A DNA stretch of 64,000 bases, taken from positions 30,977,969 to 31,041,968 of the forward strand of contig CM037838.1 of assembly GCA_021234535.1 (NCBI GenBank), given 5' to 3'. The position numbers and the translations under genes were made by a program. Source of the stretch: Stichopus chloronotus (Eukaryota > Echinodermata > Holothuroidea > Aspidochirotida > Stichopodidae). Below the pieces are notes generated by a model. That model was given only the letters and a program-made list of their open reading frames with translations, was not told where the DNA came from and made no database searches. Below are positions 23,770 to 37,565 of the stretch, one piece after another (the stretch's first letter is position 1; each line of letters begins with the position of its first letter).

Positions 23770-24165
23770 TCATGGTCCTGATTGCAAATTTAATCTGATG
23801 TTCTTAACGGCACAAAAGGGTGCAAAAACTACTTAAGAACGCCCTCAATGGCGTGGTTTTCGTATTTAAATCACATATTGAGTACATTGATAAAACTTTG
23901 CAAGTATTTTCTTTGCATGCCCCTGAGAACAGATCAACAATTCTTAAGAGTTCAAATTGGTGCAAAAGGCACATCAGAGCTTCCTATAAAGGGTGCTGTT
24001 TTTTCACATTGAAAGTATGTTGGCCTGTTGAGAACATCCATGAACTTTCACAGGTAAATTGCTTGTGTGTCCATAGTAACAGATCAGCATTTCCTAAGTG
24101 TCCAGGTTAGTGCAAAATGTACTTAAGAGGTCCCAAACATGGCGGTGTTCTTTTCCACATTTCAC
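23770..24165. repeat. Degenerate ~150-bp tandem repeat, about 2.5 units
   Basis: Units share GGTGCAAAA..CTACTTAAGA, a CACATTGA-GTA segment, and GAACAGATCAACAATT..TAAG. They occur near 23815, 23960 and 24110. Different unit sequence from the adjacent 165-bp array, although both are of similar length. Confidence 0.55.
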
Positions 24166-24169
24166 AGGA

Positions 24170-26390
24170 ATATTTAAACGTAGACTACAAACTATTTCGC
24201 AATCCCCATTGTGGAGCTAGCTAAGTAACTTGTACATCAAGCACTGCTATCCACAACGGGGGATCTGAACCACTGATGAAAATCATGTACAGCTTAGCAC
24301 ACTCCAGAAGTACATGAAATTATGTATGAATGGCCGTTGAAAAATGATAGTAATGAGATTTGCAACTCCATGGAATACCTACTTGTTCCAATTTTAATAC
24401 ACAAACAATGCCCTTGTTCTTGCAACACCACAAACTTTTGATACACTTAACCATCATCAAACAAATATTAAAAAAAAATACTGTATACAGTCAGACATCA
24501 ACAGTAATAGCCACATAAGTCCACTTAACGGTGCCTGCTAGTACAGTTTTGCGGGACTAAGAAATCAACACGCCACAACGTTTCCACTTATAGGACTTGG
24601 CATCTCTGACTAACTGTTTATAGGCAGCTGCAGGCGTAACATGCATATGCGAGTATACACCATCATGCATGATTGCATAGATCCTTCCGGAAAATTTATT
24701 GGTCCAAACAGGGAAAATGTTTTCTGAGTAATATAATACGCCGCCGACTGTCATGTTATTAATGTTTGTCCTGTTCCCACCAAAGTGTGGTAAATATTAT
24801 ATCCTCTAGCATATATGGGAGGGGATAATTCTTCAGTGATAGACCTTCAATAAACTCAGTATGTAGCGTGATTGTGCATGAACTCATTGAGACGACCACT
24901 GACGATTAAATAAATAAACAATAGATTACTAAGATAAGTTTGTCGCAATCTATTAGAGTTTCTCCAAAAGTAGTACTTGTAAAGTGGAGTTATCCCGATG
25001 GATTAGTGTGGATTAATTTTATCATTATCAAATTGAGTAGCCAGTCAGGATATTACTTTTCTTGCTTCTCAACTGTCACTTCATTGCCGGTATGACACCA
25101 TGGTCCCTTTCTAGTCGTACCACATACGACAACCCCACCCCCCCCCAAAAAAAAAAAAAAAAGAAGTCAGGTGTGCCAGCTGCCAACTCATTGGTATGAG
25201 GATCATTACGAAATTTAACTTGTAAATATTACTTTTTGGTTGTGAAGAAATCATTTTCTTTTTTAAAATTCTAAATCATAAGCGGTAAATTTGAATCTTC
25301 CAATAGGGTTTATTGACGATTAACAATAATGAGCATTACAATTCGCAATCTTCATTTGTACATGTTCGGTAGAAGAAACCGGGAGCGACGCAAATTCACA
25401 CATGACACACTTTTTTTAATTTCAAGACGTCTTGCCTAGGGAGCACAACATTACATCTAATCATGACGTTAGTGTAAGGAAATTGATGTAAGGAATTCCA
25501 TTAGTTGAATTTATTTGTATTATCTCGTGCTACCTTCTCAGCTGTTGACTTATGTTCCACCTGTTGGAGCACGCTTACCCTTTATCATGCTAACGTTACT
25601 TTGTATTTGTTATGTTAATAAGTTTATGCATCTCTGGTAAGTTGTAATTCGTTGAGTTTGTACGTAGTCAGTGACTGGAGAATCAAGCCAAGTAAATATT
25701 TTTCTCTGTAGGTGAAATCACTGCATGTACAGTGAATTCTCCTTGACCTCTCGCTTCCCGTGACCAACTCGGCATACGTTGGTATCAGCGGTGTTTTAAA
25801 TAACGCTTTCACGGTAACAGCGTCGACATTTATATCAAATAATCTCATATAATTCAGTGTAGGATGTGTTGGAGACTACGGATATTTCGAACAGTGCTTA
25901 TTTCAACTTTTCTTGATCCTAATAATCGGAAACTTGGTCAACTGTTTCACTCTTATTATCTTGGCATGCCGACAAAGTGCACCATAGCAACAAATTCTAC
26001 ATTGCTGACGCCAAAGTCTGTAGTAGAACCTGGGATATTCAGCTTTCTGATCTATGGATTATCTGATGTACGGTCTTCGATGATAGTCAATCCTCTAAAT
26101 GGGCTTTTCGTGGTTGGTGGTACCCTCTGGCGACTCCTTGGTGAGTTGTATTGTTAAAAAAAAATGAGTTTACAGGACTTCTTTGTTGATGGTATACTCT
26201 CCTTAACGGTATAAAGACCGGGACGGAGAACATGCTTAAACTTTTGTGGATAAGATAGAGAACATAACAAAAAAATTACTGACTGCAAATGCATACCGGA
26301 CCTATGGTGTATTGTATTTTTGTTGTTTGTTTAGATTTTTCAGAGGAAACGCATGTCGTGTGTTGGTTTCGATATTTTACCCTTTAATTA
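24170..26390. other. Intergenic, no gene seen
   Basis: No convincing exon. A poly-C/poly-A junction lies at 25133-25161. Open frames are short and unlike known proteins. Confidence 0.4.
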
Positions 26391-26394
26391 AAGG

Positions 26395-26775
26395 GGCTGA
26401 TTGAGTTGATAACAATAAATTTGTGATGATTTTGAAGGGTATAAACCCATGAAAACACTTATGATTAACATAATTGTTCAAGTTTCACATCCAGTAGTTA
26501 TAAAATCTTTGTGAATTCTTGACCTTTAATTGTACTGGATGCGTGTATGTGAATATGCCTGAGTACTAACATTAGAAAGTGTCTGGTCTCGAATTTTCGA
26601 AGCACAAATTGAATCGTTAATTGCTCACTTTATTAGTGTTCCTTTGTACGTGAAACATTGGGATTTTCTGAGTTTAACCATTTGTCATTAGTATGTTAAG
26701 GAAACGTGATAGGTTTAGAAAAGTTAGTGAATTTAGTGAATTTCACGGAACAACTCAATGGGCCTCTTTAGTTCC
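26395..26775 (+). repeat. Dispersed repeat family A, copy 2
   Basis: Second copy of the family described at 18900-19370. It lacks the (ATT)n expansion seen in the first copy and ends with GGAAACGTGATAGGTTTAG and TCACGGAACAACTCAATGGG. Confidence 0.6.
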
Positions 26776-27221
26776 TTACATATTCTTAATCTTTAGTACA
26801 TTTATCATGCCGAAGGATATCGACGACCCTTTAAATGATTATAATGTAAAACGTACCCCCCCCCCCCCATTTTTTTAAAATAAAAAGCACACGATAAACT
26901 TTTCCCAGTTTTTTCTCCGTCTTCATGTGGCATTGACGGCTTCCCATGCAAGGAAATACAGAAGACATAGCAAATATTCTTCCCAGTAGACTCGGTGGGG
27001 CGGCATTTAATTGTGAAATTGGATTGTGACAAAGTTAAGACGTTAGTGATACAGGTCTTTGGGAAACAGGAAGCTGTTTCCACCTTAATACATAAATTAA
27101 TATGAGACACGTAATCCTGGTCCAGAATCCTCACATGTAGGCCTGGTACGAAATATAATGTGTAAATGTAATATTTTAAAATTAATAAAATTAATTGATT
27201 ATTTATTCCATCCGCGATTTG

Positions 27222-28622
27222 CTTGTGTGATGTTCTAATTTCAAAGCATGATTCTGTAGCAATCGAGAAGAAAAACGCTAAAATTCAGTCCTTGTCATCT
27301 GTTGATTACGTAATCACATGTGGCATAGTGGTGCAACGACCGCCCTTGGCTATGCACGGCACCATTTTGTTTGACCTCGTCTTTCGTGATTTTTTTCCTT
27401 TTATCACCGATTAGGTAGGGTCCGGTCTAATTTACAGTCCCGATTTTGTATTCATTTGTAATTGATATGCCCCAGTTGATAGAAATGGAACCAAAAACGA
27501 TAAAATTCAATCCATGTCGTATAATGAATACGTAATCACTTGTGACGTAGTGCAGTAACCGTCCCCGGCCATGGGTGGCACCATTTTGTTTGACCTCGTC
27601 CGATTTGTCACTTGTAATTTTTTTTTTCAAATAATTATTCGTGATTTTTTTTCCTTTTATTGCCGATTAGGCGGGGTCCGGTCTAATTTACAGTCCCGAT
27701 TTTGTAGTCATTTGTAATTGATATGCCCCCAGTTGATAGAAATGGAACCCAAAACGATAAAATTCAATCCATGTTGTACGATGAATACGTAATCACTTGT
27801 GACGTCGTGCAGTGACCGTCCCCGGTCATGTGTGGCACCATTTTGTTTGACCTCGTCCGAAATGTCATATATAATTATTATTTTTTGAAACTATTATTCA
27901 TGATTTTTTCATTCTATCGCTGATTAGATTGGGTGCCGGTCTAATTTAAACTCTCGATTTGGTAATCATTTGTATTTGATAGGCTCCGAGTTGATAGAAA
28001 TCGATCTAAAAACAATAAAATTCAGTCCATGTCATATGTTGATTACGTAATCACATGTGGTACAGTGGTGCAACGACCGCCCTTGGCTATGCACGGCACC
28101 ATTTGTTTGACCTCGTCCGATTTGTCATTTGTAATTATTTTTTTGAAATAATTTTTCGTGATGTTTTTCCTTTTATCGCCGATTAGGCGGGGTCCGGTCT
28201 AATTTACACTCCCGATTTTGCAGTCATTGTAATTGATATGCCCCCAGTTAGTAGAAATGGAACCCAAAACGCTAAAATTCAATCCATGTTGTACGATGAA
28301 TACGTAATCACTTGTGACGTAGTGCAGTGACCGTCCCCGGCCATGGGTGGCACCATTTTGTTTGACCTCGTCCGAAATGTCATATTTAATTATTATTTTT
28401 AAAAACTTATTCATGATTTTTTTTCATTCTATTGCCGATTAGATTGGGTCGATAGAAATCGATCTCAAAACAATAAAATTCAGTCCATGTCATACGTTGA
28501 TTACGTAATCACATGTGGAATAGTGGTGCAACGACCGCCCTTGGCTATGCACGGCACCATTTTGTTTGACCTCGTCCGATTTGTCATTTGTAATTATTTT
28601 TTTTGAAATAATTATTTGTGAT
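27222..28622. repeat. Satellite-like array, six ~255-bp units of two types
   Basis: The boundary motif GATTAG(G/A)..GGGTCCGGTCTAATTTA recurs at about 27411, 27664, 27923, 28182 and 28434. Each unit includes GATTACGTAATCAC or AATACGTAATCACTT, then GGCACCATTTTGTTTGACCTCGTCCGA. Two subtypes are distinguishable: A has GTGCAACGACCGCCCTTGGC and B has GTGCAGTGACCGTCCCCGGC. The order is A, B, B, A, B, A. Array ends abut the hairpin element at 28626. Confidence 0.8.
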
Positions 28623-28625
28623 TTT

Positions 28626-29360
28626 TTGGTTCCTTGCGTTAGCAAGAGGAACCAATGCATTTAAACTTGGCGTGTGTCTTTGCATCTTCGTGTGTGTGCG
28701 TCTGCACCAGTTCAAACTATGGTTTTTTTTTTCAGAATACCGTGAAAAAACATGAGCGATTAAGTTTAAACTTGGTAAAGTTGCTCATGACGCCAAAATG
28801 TCCAAGATGTATAGGTTGTAGGGTAAATTGAGTGATATTTCCTGATTGTGAAAAAAAAGCCAATTTTGACCCAAACTTGGTATTTCCAGCGTATCTTGAG
28901 ATGTACTTGAGCATTTAATGCAAAATTTTGCAAGGACTTACCTAGGAATGTAATATTCAAGGTATATCACTTTTGTATTAAAGAGAGTGAAAATTGCTGA
29001 TTTTTTAGGGAAAAAAAGCCAATTTTGCCCCAAAATTTGTATTTCCAGCATATCTTGAGAACTATTAGACCAATTAACTTAAAGCTTTGTAAAGACTTAC
29101 CTGAGAACACATTGTTCAACGTAATTTTATTGTAATGGTAAATCCAGTGAAATCTCAGTGCTGATATTTGAGAAAGCTAATTTTGCCTCAAAATTTAGAT
29201 TTCCACCATTTCTTGAAGGCATTGTACGCAAAATTTGCAAGGACGTTCCTATAAACACAGTAGGGAAGACACAGTATATCACTCTTATACATAGTAAACT
29301 GGTGAAATTGTATGATTGTTTATATATATCTATATACATATATCTCTGGCAGGCTTTAAG
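28626..29360 (+). mobile_element. Hairpin-ended element of a second family, copy 1
   Basis: It starts with the stem-loop GGTTCCTTGC-GTTA-GCAAGAGGAACC (one-base bulge), followed by AATGCATTTAAACTTGGCGTGTGT and a TG-rich stretch. Three tandem units of about 165 bp then carry GCCAATTTTG.CCCAAA, TTTCCAGC.TATCTTGAGA and TTGCAAGGACTTACCT. The architecture parallels the GATTCC-hairpin family (4.9, 17.8, 39.3 and 46.0 kb) with different sequence. An inverted relative ends at 41306. Confidence 0.6.
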
Positions 29361-29399
29361 GTGGACTCGGCCTGTCATTGGGACGTTTCTTTACTGTTG

Positions 29400-30080
29400 T
29401 TTTTAGCAGATCTTTCGCTTGATACAGCTTTTGACTTCTCTCATGCGTGTGTGTTGGATACCCTAGGGTAATGTGCACGCTATTTAGCTTCACCATTGTA
29501 TGTTGTATTAAACACAGGCATTTACTGCTGACATCGATCAGTTTTGAAAGGTTCAGCATGGCTGGTTCTTTAGCAAATTTGTCATTGAGTTTCGCAGAAA
29601 TTATAATATATTGTCTCTCAGACAATATATGGCACATTTACATAATACCATCTGGCACATTTTCTGATTTCAGACGATGCAAACTATTTTACCTGATAGT
29701 TACAAATTCCTCGTAGGGAATGCTGGTACCCCGTCCCATAGACCGCTCCCCTATACTAAGCCACCAGTCATCCATTTCACGTTATCTTCTGTTAAAATTA
29801 TACTTCAAACATATGCGTAGTAACAATAGTTATTGGTGCAATAGAAACTCCGCTTTGTTATGGTAACATTAAAAATTGTAGCAAAGGTTAAAAAATGTTC
29901 AGCACAAAGTAAAGTATTACTGTTAGATTAAGGAAAACTAGGAATTGTGAGGAAAACACACAACTTCAAAATATACATAACACTGCACCAGATTGCATCT
30001 AACCCTGGTTACCTGATATATCTGAGTAATTTTTCCCCATTTGCCAACTAACCTTGGAACTTTCCATTGTTTAGCCATGC
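29400..30080. other. Intergenic, no gene seen
   Basis: Overlapping short frames on both strands (29447-29716) show no family resemblance and no splice context. Confidence 0.4.
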
Positions 30081-30084
30081 ATTC

Positions 30085-30300
30085 AGAGTATTCTACTTTA
30101 AAGGATGTAATGCACCACCCCAGACAGTTAAAATTCTCCCAACCACCTACTTCTAGTCCCTCCCTCAGCCTGTCTTACATTCCTCCACATGTGTAATCAA
30201 AACAATGGATCCCTGTGTACGCTGTGTGATACGAGCTGCTCTGCATCTTTTGAATTTGCTGGCAATCTAAGAGTACTGTAACTTAGAACCAGTTGAGAAT
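30085..30300 (+). repeat. Dispersed repeat family D, copy 1
   Basis: Shares with 46497-46670 the run TTCCTCCACATGTGTAATCA, AACAATGGATCCCTGTGTAC and CCAGTTGAGAATTTT. Both copies have stops in different frames, so there is no shared protein. Confidence 0.55.
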
Positions 30301-31039
30301 TTTCCTATCAGGGAGGTAAAAATATAGCTTAGGATGATGCAATACAGCCTTTAATAATCATCGTAGGAGGGTATCTGTTTATTGATAAAAAGTTACATGA
30401 GAAAAATATATCCTGAAAGAATCATATCACCGAAAATTAAAATTGTAACAAAAAACATCTCGAAACTCAATGCGTGGGAGTTTTCCGGCGTTTTGAACTG
30501 TATTTTAACAAAACGCATTTACGCACGCCACTCGCCATCTGATTGTGGCGCTCGGTCTAATTAGTGTCGTGCACTTTATACATTTTTATTCGCTTCTCCA
30601 AACAAATCTAGCAAGATCTTTGGTACGGGTCTAGTGAAAATATTACCCTTATGAGAAATCCTCGCGAGATTCTCGGCAATAAATTTTCGTGACATTCTCG
30701 TAACACTTTTGGGAAATGAGAAATTCCTCAAGCCATTCTTATGAGATGTGCTAATTAATGAGTTTCTGGTGGCTGTAGCGATCCTGTGATCTCTGTGTGG
30801 TTTCTGAAAAGCGCCATGCATTGAAATTATCACTGACCTAACGTTACTAACCTACCCTTATGAAGTTGTTTCTGGTAATTGTCACGGAGTTTTCGATGTT
30901 CAGTTTGTGGCGTACTAAAATACGTAGGGCTACATTACCATTTTTCTGAATATCATTAGTTTGTGATTTCATATCGTAGATTATGCTTCATTTGTGTCGT
31001 ATATCAGTTGTAGCGTTTACGTTACTACAGTGCAGTTAC

Positions 31040-32880
31040 AAGCGTTATGCCGTGACACTTTGAAGATTTTGTCATGAGTCAAGTGGCTCTAGCACACACA
31101 CTTTGTTATAGATTACTGAGCAAATGACACAACATAATAACTGAAGCTATGGTCCCTCATAATAGGTGACAAAGGTTTGAATTATCTTGTATATTTATGA
31201 AATATGGATAATAAATCATGGTCGTTATACCGTGACGTAAAATGGACATGACATTTTTACCTAAAAATATATGCTCAAAACTCTGTGAAGTTTAAAAACG
31301 TACCAATTGTCAAGAATACTCTTGTCATTTTCTGTCATGTCGTAGCTACAATATGACACCTAACATGTGATAATTAATTGATTAATCGGGAAGTTATGTA
31401 ATGAAATCTCAACAAAGGAACTGTTATACCTTGACTGTTAAACCGTGACAAATGAATCTCCCACACAAAGTCAATGTAAAATTATGGCATGGATGGAAAT
31501 GACTGAATTATTCTACGTTTCAGTGGCCTTGGTGGTCTAAAGTTTCTCACATCTGTCAAATAATAGCTATAATGAATATTCTACATTCCTTATGTGAAGA
31601 ACAAGGAATTCCTGAATTTTATGTCATAAAATCAAAAATAGCACAGCGTTATATCGTGACACAGTGGATAAGTCAGTGAAAGTTTCCTGTCATACATCTC
31701 ACCTAAAAATGATTCCAACTTTTTAAAATTTCAAATGTTAACATGTGTCCTTATACAGTATACCTGAAAATAAAAGTTTAATCACAAAAAACATAACATA
31801 CAGTAAAGTGTACAATTAACAAGGGAAAGAGTAAGGAAAAGTAAACGAAGCTTGCAGGACTTTCAAACATAAATTTAAAGTTTTTGGATCAATTGTAACT
31901 TAAAGTGCAATCTATAAGACAGAGGATTATAAAATACAAACTAACTTGCGATAATCTGACTCTCAAACAAGATAAAAGTGGTGGAGTCAGACTTTGAGCA
32001 CAATGAAAAAGGTAAAGGGTAACAAAGAACTTTTTTTTTTTCATTAATTTGATGAGTTTTGTAATGGCACTTAATTGAACCCCTACTGTAATTCAATCCT
32101 TATTCCTTTGTTTTAACTTTCTGAAATGGAACACAATAGTCTGCCTTTGAGTCAGCGCAAATCATAACTCACAGGAGGCACCATCAGAAAATAGAAAAGT
32201 TTAAATCTTCTTTGAGTTATTTGTTTCTTTTCTGGTTTGAGCATAAATGATCAGATCAACTGGGACCGCAGACATGTCACTTCCATAGCTGGTCAGAACA
32301 TGCAACCATCAGCCCTGAAGTTCAGTGAGACGACCCACAACTGACTTCTGTTTCAGGTGGTCTAAGTTATTTGATCATGATTTTGGGCGTTCTGTGCTCA
32401 CTTTTAGTTTGTAACCTTGTCGGAATATGGGAAGTTGGATTTCCCAAATTTGGAAGTTAATAGAAGTTTGTCACGGTATAGCGTTATACCGTGACAAAAT
32501 TTAATTAGTGATAATTAATTAAAGGGAAATAGATGGAACGTCAACTGTGCATATGTTTGAAGTATTGATGTTCTAGACTTGAAACCAAAATATCACTGTA
32601 ATTTGTCATCTTTTAAAGGAATTATTGGATATACTTTCATGATTTTGTATGCAAGTCAATGGAATGTCACGGTATAACGTTATGCTGTGACAAACTTTAA
32701 TTGGTGATAATTAATTAAAGGGAAATGGATTAGGTACAATTTTGCATATGTTTCAAGGGTATTGATGTTCTAGATTTGCAAACAAAAGATCACTGCAATT
32801 TGTTGTCTTTTAAAGGAATTACTGGAAAAATATCAATATTTACCGTTATACTGTGACAAATTTTCAGGAAATTTAATTGG
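31040..32880. repeat. Degenerate ~200-bp repeat array carrying a TATACCGTGACA palindrome
   Basis: The motif GTTATACCGTGACA or a close variant recurs near 31045, 31223, 31420, 31648, 32485, 32680 and 32845. The two best units (32467-32665, 32666-32845) share over 150 bp beyond the motif. At 32467-32498 it is a perfect palindrome: 14-bp arms TTTGTCACGGTATA and TATACCGTGACAAA around GCGT. Spacing of 174-228 bp indicates an old satellite. No coding content. Confidence 0.65.
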
Positions 32881-32899
32881 GGTGAATGAACAAATTATT

Positions 32900-35800
32900 T
32901 AACCCAAAAAATGTTGCTATTTTGTTACTCTCTGGAGCCATATAAACACATAAGTACCTAAGTTTCATAACATCTTTATTGATTATCCATGTGAATAACA
33001 CACCATTTCTGAGTATTTTCTGACAATATTATATAATTAAATATGCAAATTTTGATGAATGAATTATGTTGAAATAAAAATTTCTGTAAATTACGAAAAT
33101 TTGAATCCTTAGTTTCAATTTGATACCAAATTTGTAATGCATAGATGAATTTGAAATTTCTGGGGTCATACCCTGCTTTGCTCGGAACTGCCCTACAGTG
33201 AAATTGTCACATTGTAATCAACGTACCGTAGCTATCACAGTAGTTGAAGAACGAATCATAACACTGTACATGTGTGTTGATGACCATCGACCTATAATGA
33301 AGTGTCATATATATGTACACTTCATTTCCGTGTGTCTATTGCTATAGTGGCGCTTTCCTAGAATCACATTTAACTAGCCAGAAAGCTTTACTACATTGAC
33401 CGTTGAGTTTCTGTTTGTTCTTTACAGTAATTTAGGGCATGGCTTGATAAAAAGAAGAAATAAAGGCAAGAACCTAGGTCAGCCAGTACAATTTTCTCCT
33501 GAGTTTCCTTTTTGACTTTGAATGGTCAAAGTAACAGTGGCATTGATTCCAATATCGGAAAGCCTGGGATGAAGCTGGTGTTAAATTTGAGCTGTTAATC
33601 TATTTGAACCGACTGAACTACCGTAGTTGCTGTAAGTGCTCGGTTCCCCTTACAGAAAAGGACACAATGTTTTGTCTGTATCGCCACAAATGTCAAAATG
33701 TAAAATCTATGGAATATTGGACGATTTTACAGACACGGAATTCCTGTCTTCGTAAATGAGCTTAAACTGCTTCGCAAATGAGCATTCGCTAAGTATGCAA
33801 ATATATGACAAGAGAGGGACGCGCATCATATGTCTTATGTTATGTCTTATTTCAAGGATATTCTCAATGTGTCTTTTGTTTCGTTCTGTCATGGTAGCAT
33901 GTGTTTTCGTTTTTACATGATAGTGATATCACTTGCAAAGTATGAAATCTTTGTAATATATGAAAATACTCACTGTAAAGAAATACAGATGCTGAGAACT
34001 ACCCCACGTTATCATCATATTTTTTATCACACTTTGAAAAAGGATAGCCTATGTCAAAAACGGTAACATATATTAGCACAATTTCAAAGGATTTTTGTTC
34101 CGAGTTTCACTCTGCAAATTTTGAATAAGGCGAGCTCTTTTCTAGATGCATATCAGATGAACTTTAGAAACAGGGGAAAAATAGGTAGATACATATGTAT
34201 AATGATAAAGTTCACCCCTGATCACCCTCACGAAAGGTCCTGTAAGGGAGTGTGGATGAGCTACAGTGACATTTTTTTCCTTCTTTACTTTTTAAGGCAA
34301 AACTATCCATTGACAACAATGAGGATGTCTACAATCACACTGCATTCTTAACAAAAAGCTTATACAATTTACTTGCAAGGTAATGGAAGTGAGCCAGAAA
34401 GGAATGCGGATTATAGCAAGAGGAGTTTCTGCATAATTAGGATGTTTTGGGAAGTGCATTGTAGCGGCTTGGTCTTTTCGTAACTGGCGTCCAGATCAAT
34501 TACCAACAACGAGTTGTTATCCTTGTAAAGTTTCAAATCTTAAAGTCTCTGAAAAAATGAAAAAATCGTATATTGCGTTGTCAGGATTGTGGGTATAAGA
34601 CCTACCAATGTAACCAGGGATTTTACGAGCGAGCAGATATGGGTTGCAACTTCCACGAATTCTATTTAGAACTCACTCATTGACGTCAGCTGTAGTGGTA
34701 AGAGAAATTCTACAGCAAAGGACTGGACGGATTTTTCTTTTTGGCAATCTTGACGAGGATGTCGGACGGAACACAGGCAATAGAGATATTGCAGTTGTGC
34801 CAATCCAACAACGGAATGGCAGATTTATTGCTTTGACGTTTAAAGTTAGTTTATTTCCGAATGTGACACCAAGGAAAGCTGCACTGGGAGAGGCCTCAAT
34901 AAAAGCATTATAGTCGATATTTTGAAGACAAATGCACGGTGTTATTTTAAAACCTTTAGAAGAGAAAGAGTATATAAAAAAGAGTATCTTATTGTATAAA
35001 AAGACAGCATATTAAGAAAAATCTATTTCGAGATGTCAGTTTCATGAAGCACCAGCTTTCAAGGTAAGAAATTGTAAATTTTGGTTAGTGTTTTTTCTTT
35101 TTTTGTGCGTTGTATACAATTATTATCGGCATACTGACTGAATTTGCAGTTGGTAGCCTGGAGAATATTCAGGTTACGTAAAGAGATGCCTCTGTTAATG
35201 GTATCACTCGGATAAGATTTACAGTGAATTTGGACTTCCCATGTGGGGAGAAAGAAAGAAAAGAGTCTAGTTAAATCGTGGGTTGAATCTGGGCATTTGG
35301 TATCTGATAGCGGTGTACAACGCTTTATTAAAAGCTTTTTTTTTTCGACATGTAGGAACAAACCAGTGAGAACAAACCAGAAAATATATTTTAAGCCCAA
35401 TGTGGATTCCGGAGAGCTAAAATGTCTGATTTATGTTCGATTTACATTGGCGAAAAAAGTAGATGTTTTGTTCCAAGTGGGTCGTTATACGATTTTTACT
35501 AGAGGTGGGGTAGACTGTTGGCAGTTGTGTTGTTTAGTACGATCTTTACTGACTTACTAATTTGAATTAATACCATTTTGGTAGGATCCTGAAGGGCGTT
35601 TTAGAAATAACCTATCTATAAAGCTCCTTAAAAAGTAAGAATATGAGAAGACGGAAGGGTGGGGAGGGGGTTAAGTGTCAGGAATTTGATAGTGTTATGT
35701 CAAGGGGAGGAGGAGGTCTTAAATTTAAAGATGTCAGCTTCCAATTCTTTTATATAGTAAAATACTTTCATTTAAACCCACAAATGGAAACCAAAAGGTT

Positions 35801-36460
35801 TCATCCTTGATGCATTTATCTGCAACTTGTCACTGTTTCGGTTATGGATAGGGTTTATGAGGGCTTTCAACTTTCTCGATAATATTTTGAGATTTGTCGT
35901 CGTTAGTAGTTCATGAGCAATTATTTTGGATGCGGATAACTCGATGCGTTCGAGTTGTTTTTTTTTTGTTTTTTTTTCAAGGTGGTTAGCTCATCGCTAT
36001 CCGTAGTATAATAGCGAGGAGATCCTGTACTCCATTGAACTGCTTTAGTGAATTGACACGTAAATAGTTGACCACCTTACGTTGGCCTCTTAAGTATTCA
36101 GCTAAAACCAAATGACGTTAGTAGGTTTCCTTAGGATGCACAAAGTCACGTGGATCAAGATTACCGATTGTGGTGAGGTGACGGGAAGGGGTATAAAGAT
36201 GTGTGTGTGTGCGTGTGCTTATGTGAGTGCATGGTATGTATCTTAGTATACCATCGCCTCCTACAGACGGTAAGTCGGATAAACTTGATAGGTGGATGCC
36301 CGAGGGGAGGATATGAGGTCAGGATAAGATGTCAAAGTTCTACTATGAGCTATCTAGACTAGACAAAACAGGAAATTGTCACTGGGTAGCTAACTTTACA
36401 AAACTAAACGTTTGAAGAGTTTTTTTCCTCTTTCAATTCGTTTAAATTAAGACTTTTTGA
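32900..36460. other. Intergenic, no gene seen
   Basis: Open frames of 76-113 codons (for example 34644-34913 and 35243-35560) have no recognisable domain, splice context or codon pattern to support them. A GT-rich tract lies at 36198-36240. Confidence 0.4.
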
Positions 36461-36470
36461 CGTAAGAGTG

Positions 36471-37105
36471 ATACTTGTTAGCTTTCAAATACGTAAGGTG
36501 TGTTGTACAGGTCGACTACTTCAACCACCCAGTCCCTTAGCAATTGCAAATTTTTTAACATATTCAAACACAACTATCCCTAAAAGAAGTGACTTGTAGA
36601 TCCACATTCAAGTTTTAACCTCTTGTAGAAATTGCAATCACCAGAACTCACGATATAGCTGAATTTAAGGGTGACTTTTATGTCACTTCCAAGTTACCAT
36701 ACTCTGACCACGAAGTCTTCACTTTAGTTGCAAAAGTTCAATATTTTGTTCCTGTATTTACCATTTGTTTTGGTAATAATGTCCTTCTATAAATTCCCAA
36801 ATCAGGGCAAAAGACGTTATTGCAGGCAAGTGCTGACACAAAATATTTTACAACGTGAATATCGCAACTTGACACGTTTTCTTCAACGTTTTCTTAGTTG
36901 ACATGATCAAGACGACTAAACCCCACCCCCTTAAACAAAGGAATTTTTTCATGGCTCCAAGTTGTGTTTTTAAAATGGAAAGTTTCCCATTATACGATGA
37001 AACCGTTTCTATATTTCATGTAATCATCATTTGATAGGAAAGGTCTCAATAAAAACAGAAGCCTCGGAGACGTAAGTCTCCGAGGCTTCTGTTTTTATTG
37101 AGACC
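36471..37105 (+). repeat. 620-bp direct repeat ending in a perfect hairpin, copy A
   Basis: Nearly identical to 37566-38191 with a constant offset of 1094-1095 bp. It starts ATACTTGTTAGCTT and ends in a stem-loop with perfect 30-bp arms (37042-37071 and 37076-37105) around a GTAA loop; the arm core is AGAAGCCTCGGAGAC. It includes no open frame of note. The high identity implies recent duplication or two recent insertions. Confidence 0.85.
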
Positions 37106-37565
37106 AAATTTATCTATCTTTAAAATGAAACATTTGTTTGGAGTGGAGAAGCAGTTTGTAATGAATATTCATAAGTTGTTTTCCTTTAAAAGATTTTTTT
37201 GAATCGACCGTACAATTAAAGCCTTTTAAAGAAGAGGGGGGGGGGGGGAGGAGTCACAAGGCACTAACAATATGTGGCTATTGTCCTCGTTTCATGGTGA
37301 ACTGATTGTTAACGGGTGGCTGAATGAATGGACGCTGGCGAACAATAGTAACACACAGTAAAGGTGGCCTTTTCTGTGAACAATGAACTCAAAGGACAGC
37401 AATCTACAAATACTGTTCTCTAAACTTTATGTATCTGAGTAATAATTCTATGTGTTGAATGAAGTAAAAGAAACGACATGTACAATAGGCTTTATGAAAA
37501 GTCCCTCTAGCTCAAAAGTTCAACGACCATCGTGCACAGTCACTACAAGGAAAGAAATTACAGTT

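Noticed and set aside
27222..28622. CRISPR-like or other regular repeat-spacer array
   Set aside because: Units are ~255 bp and similar throughout, with no short identical repeats separated by unique spacers; the host is an animal.
34644..34913. 89-codon plus-strand frame (FLFGNLDEDVGRNTG)
   Set aside because: Looks mildly protein-like but no family, no splice context and no homologous copy in the window.
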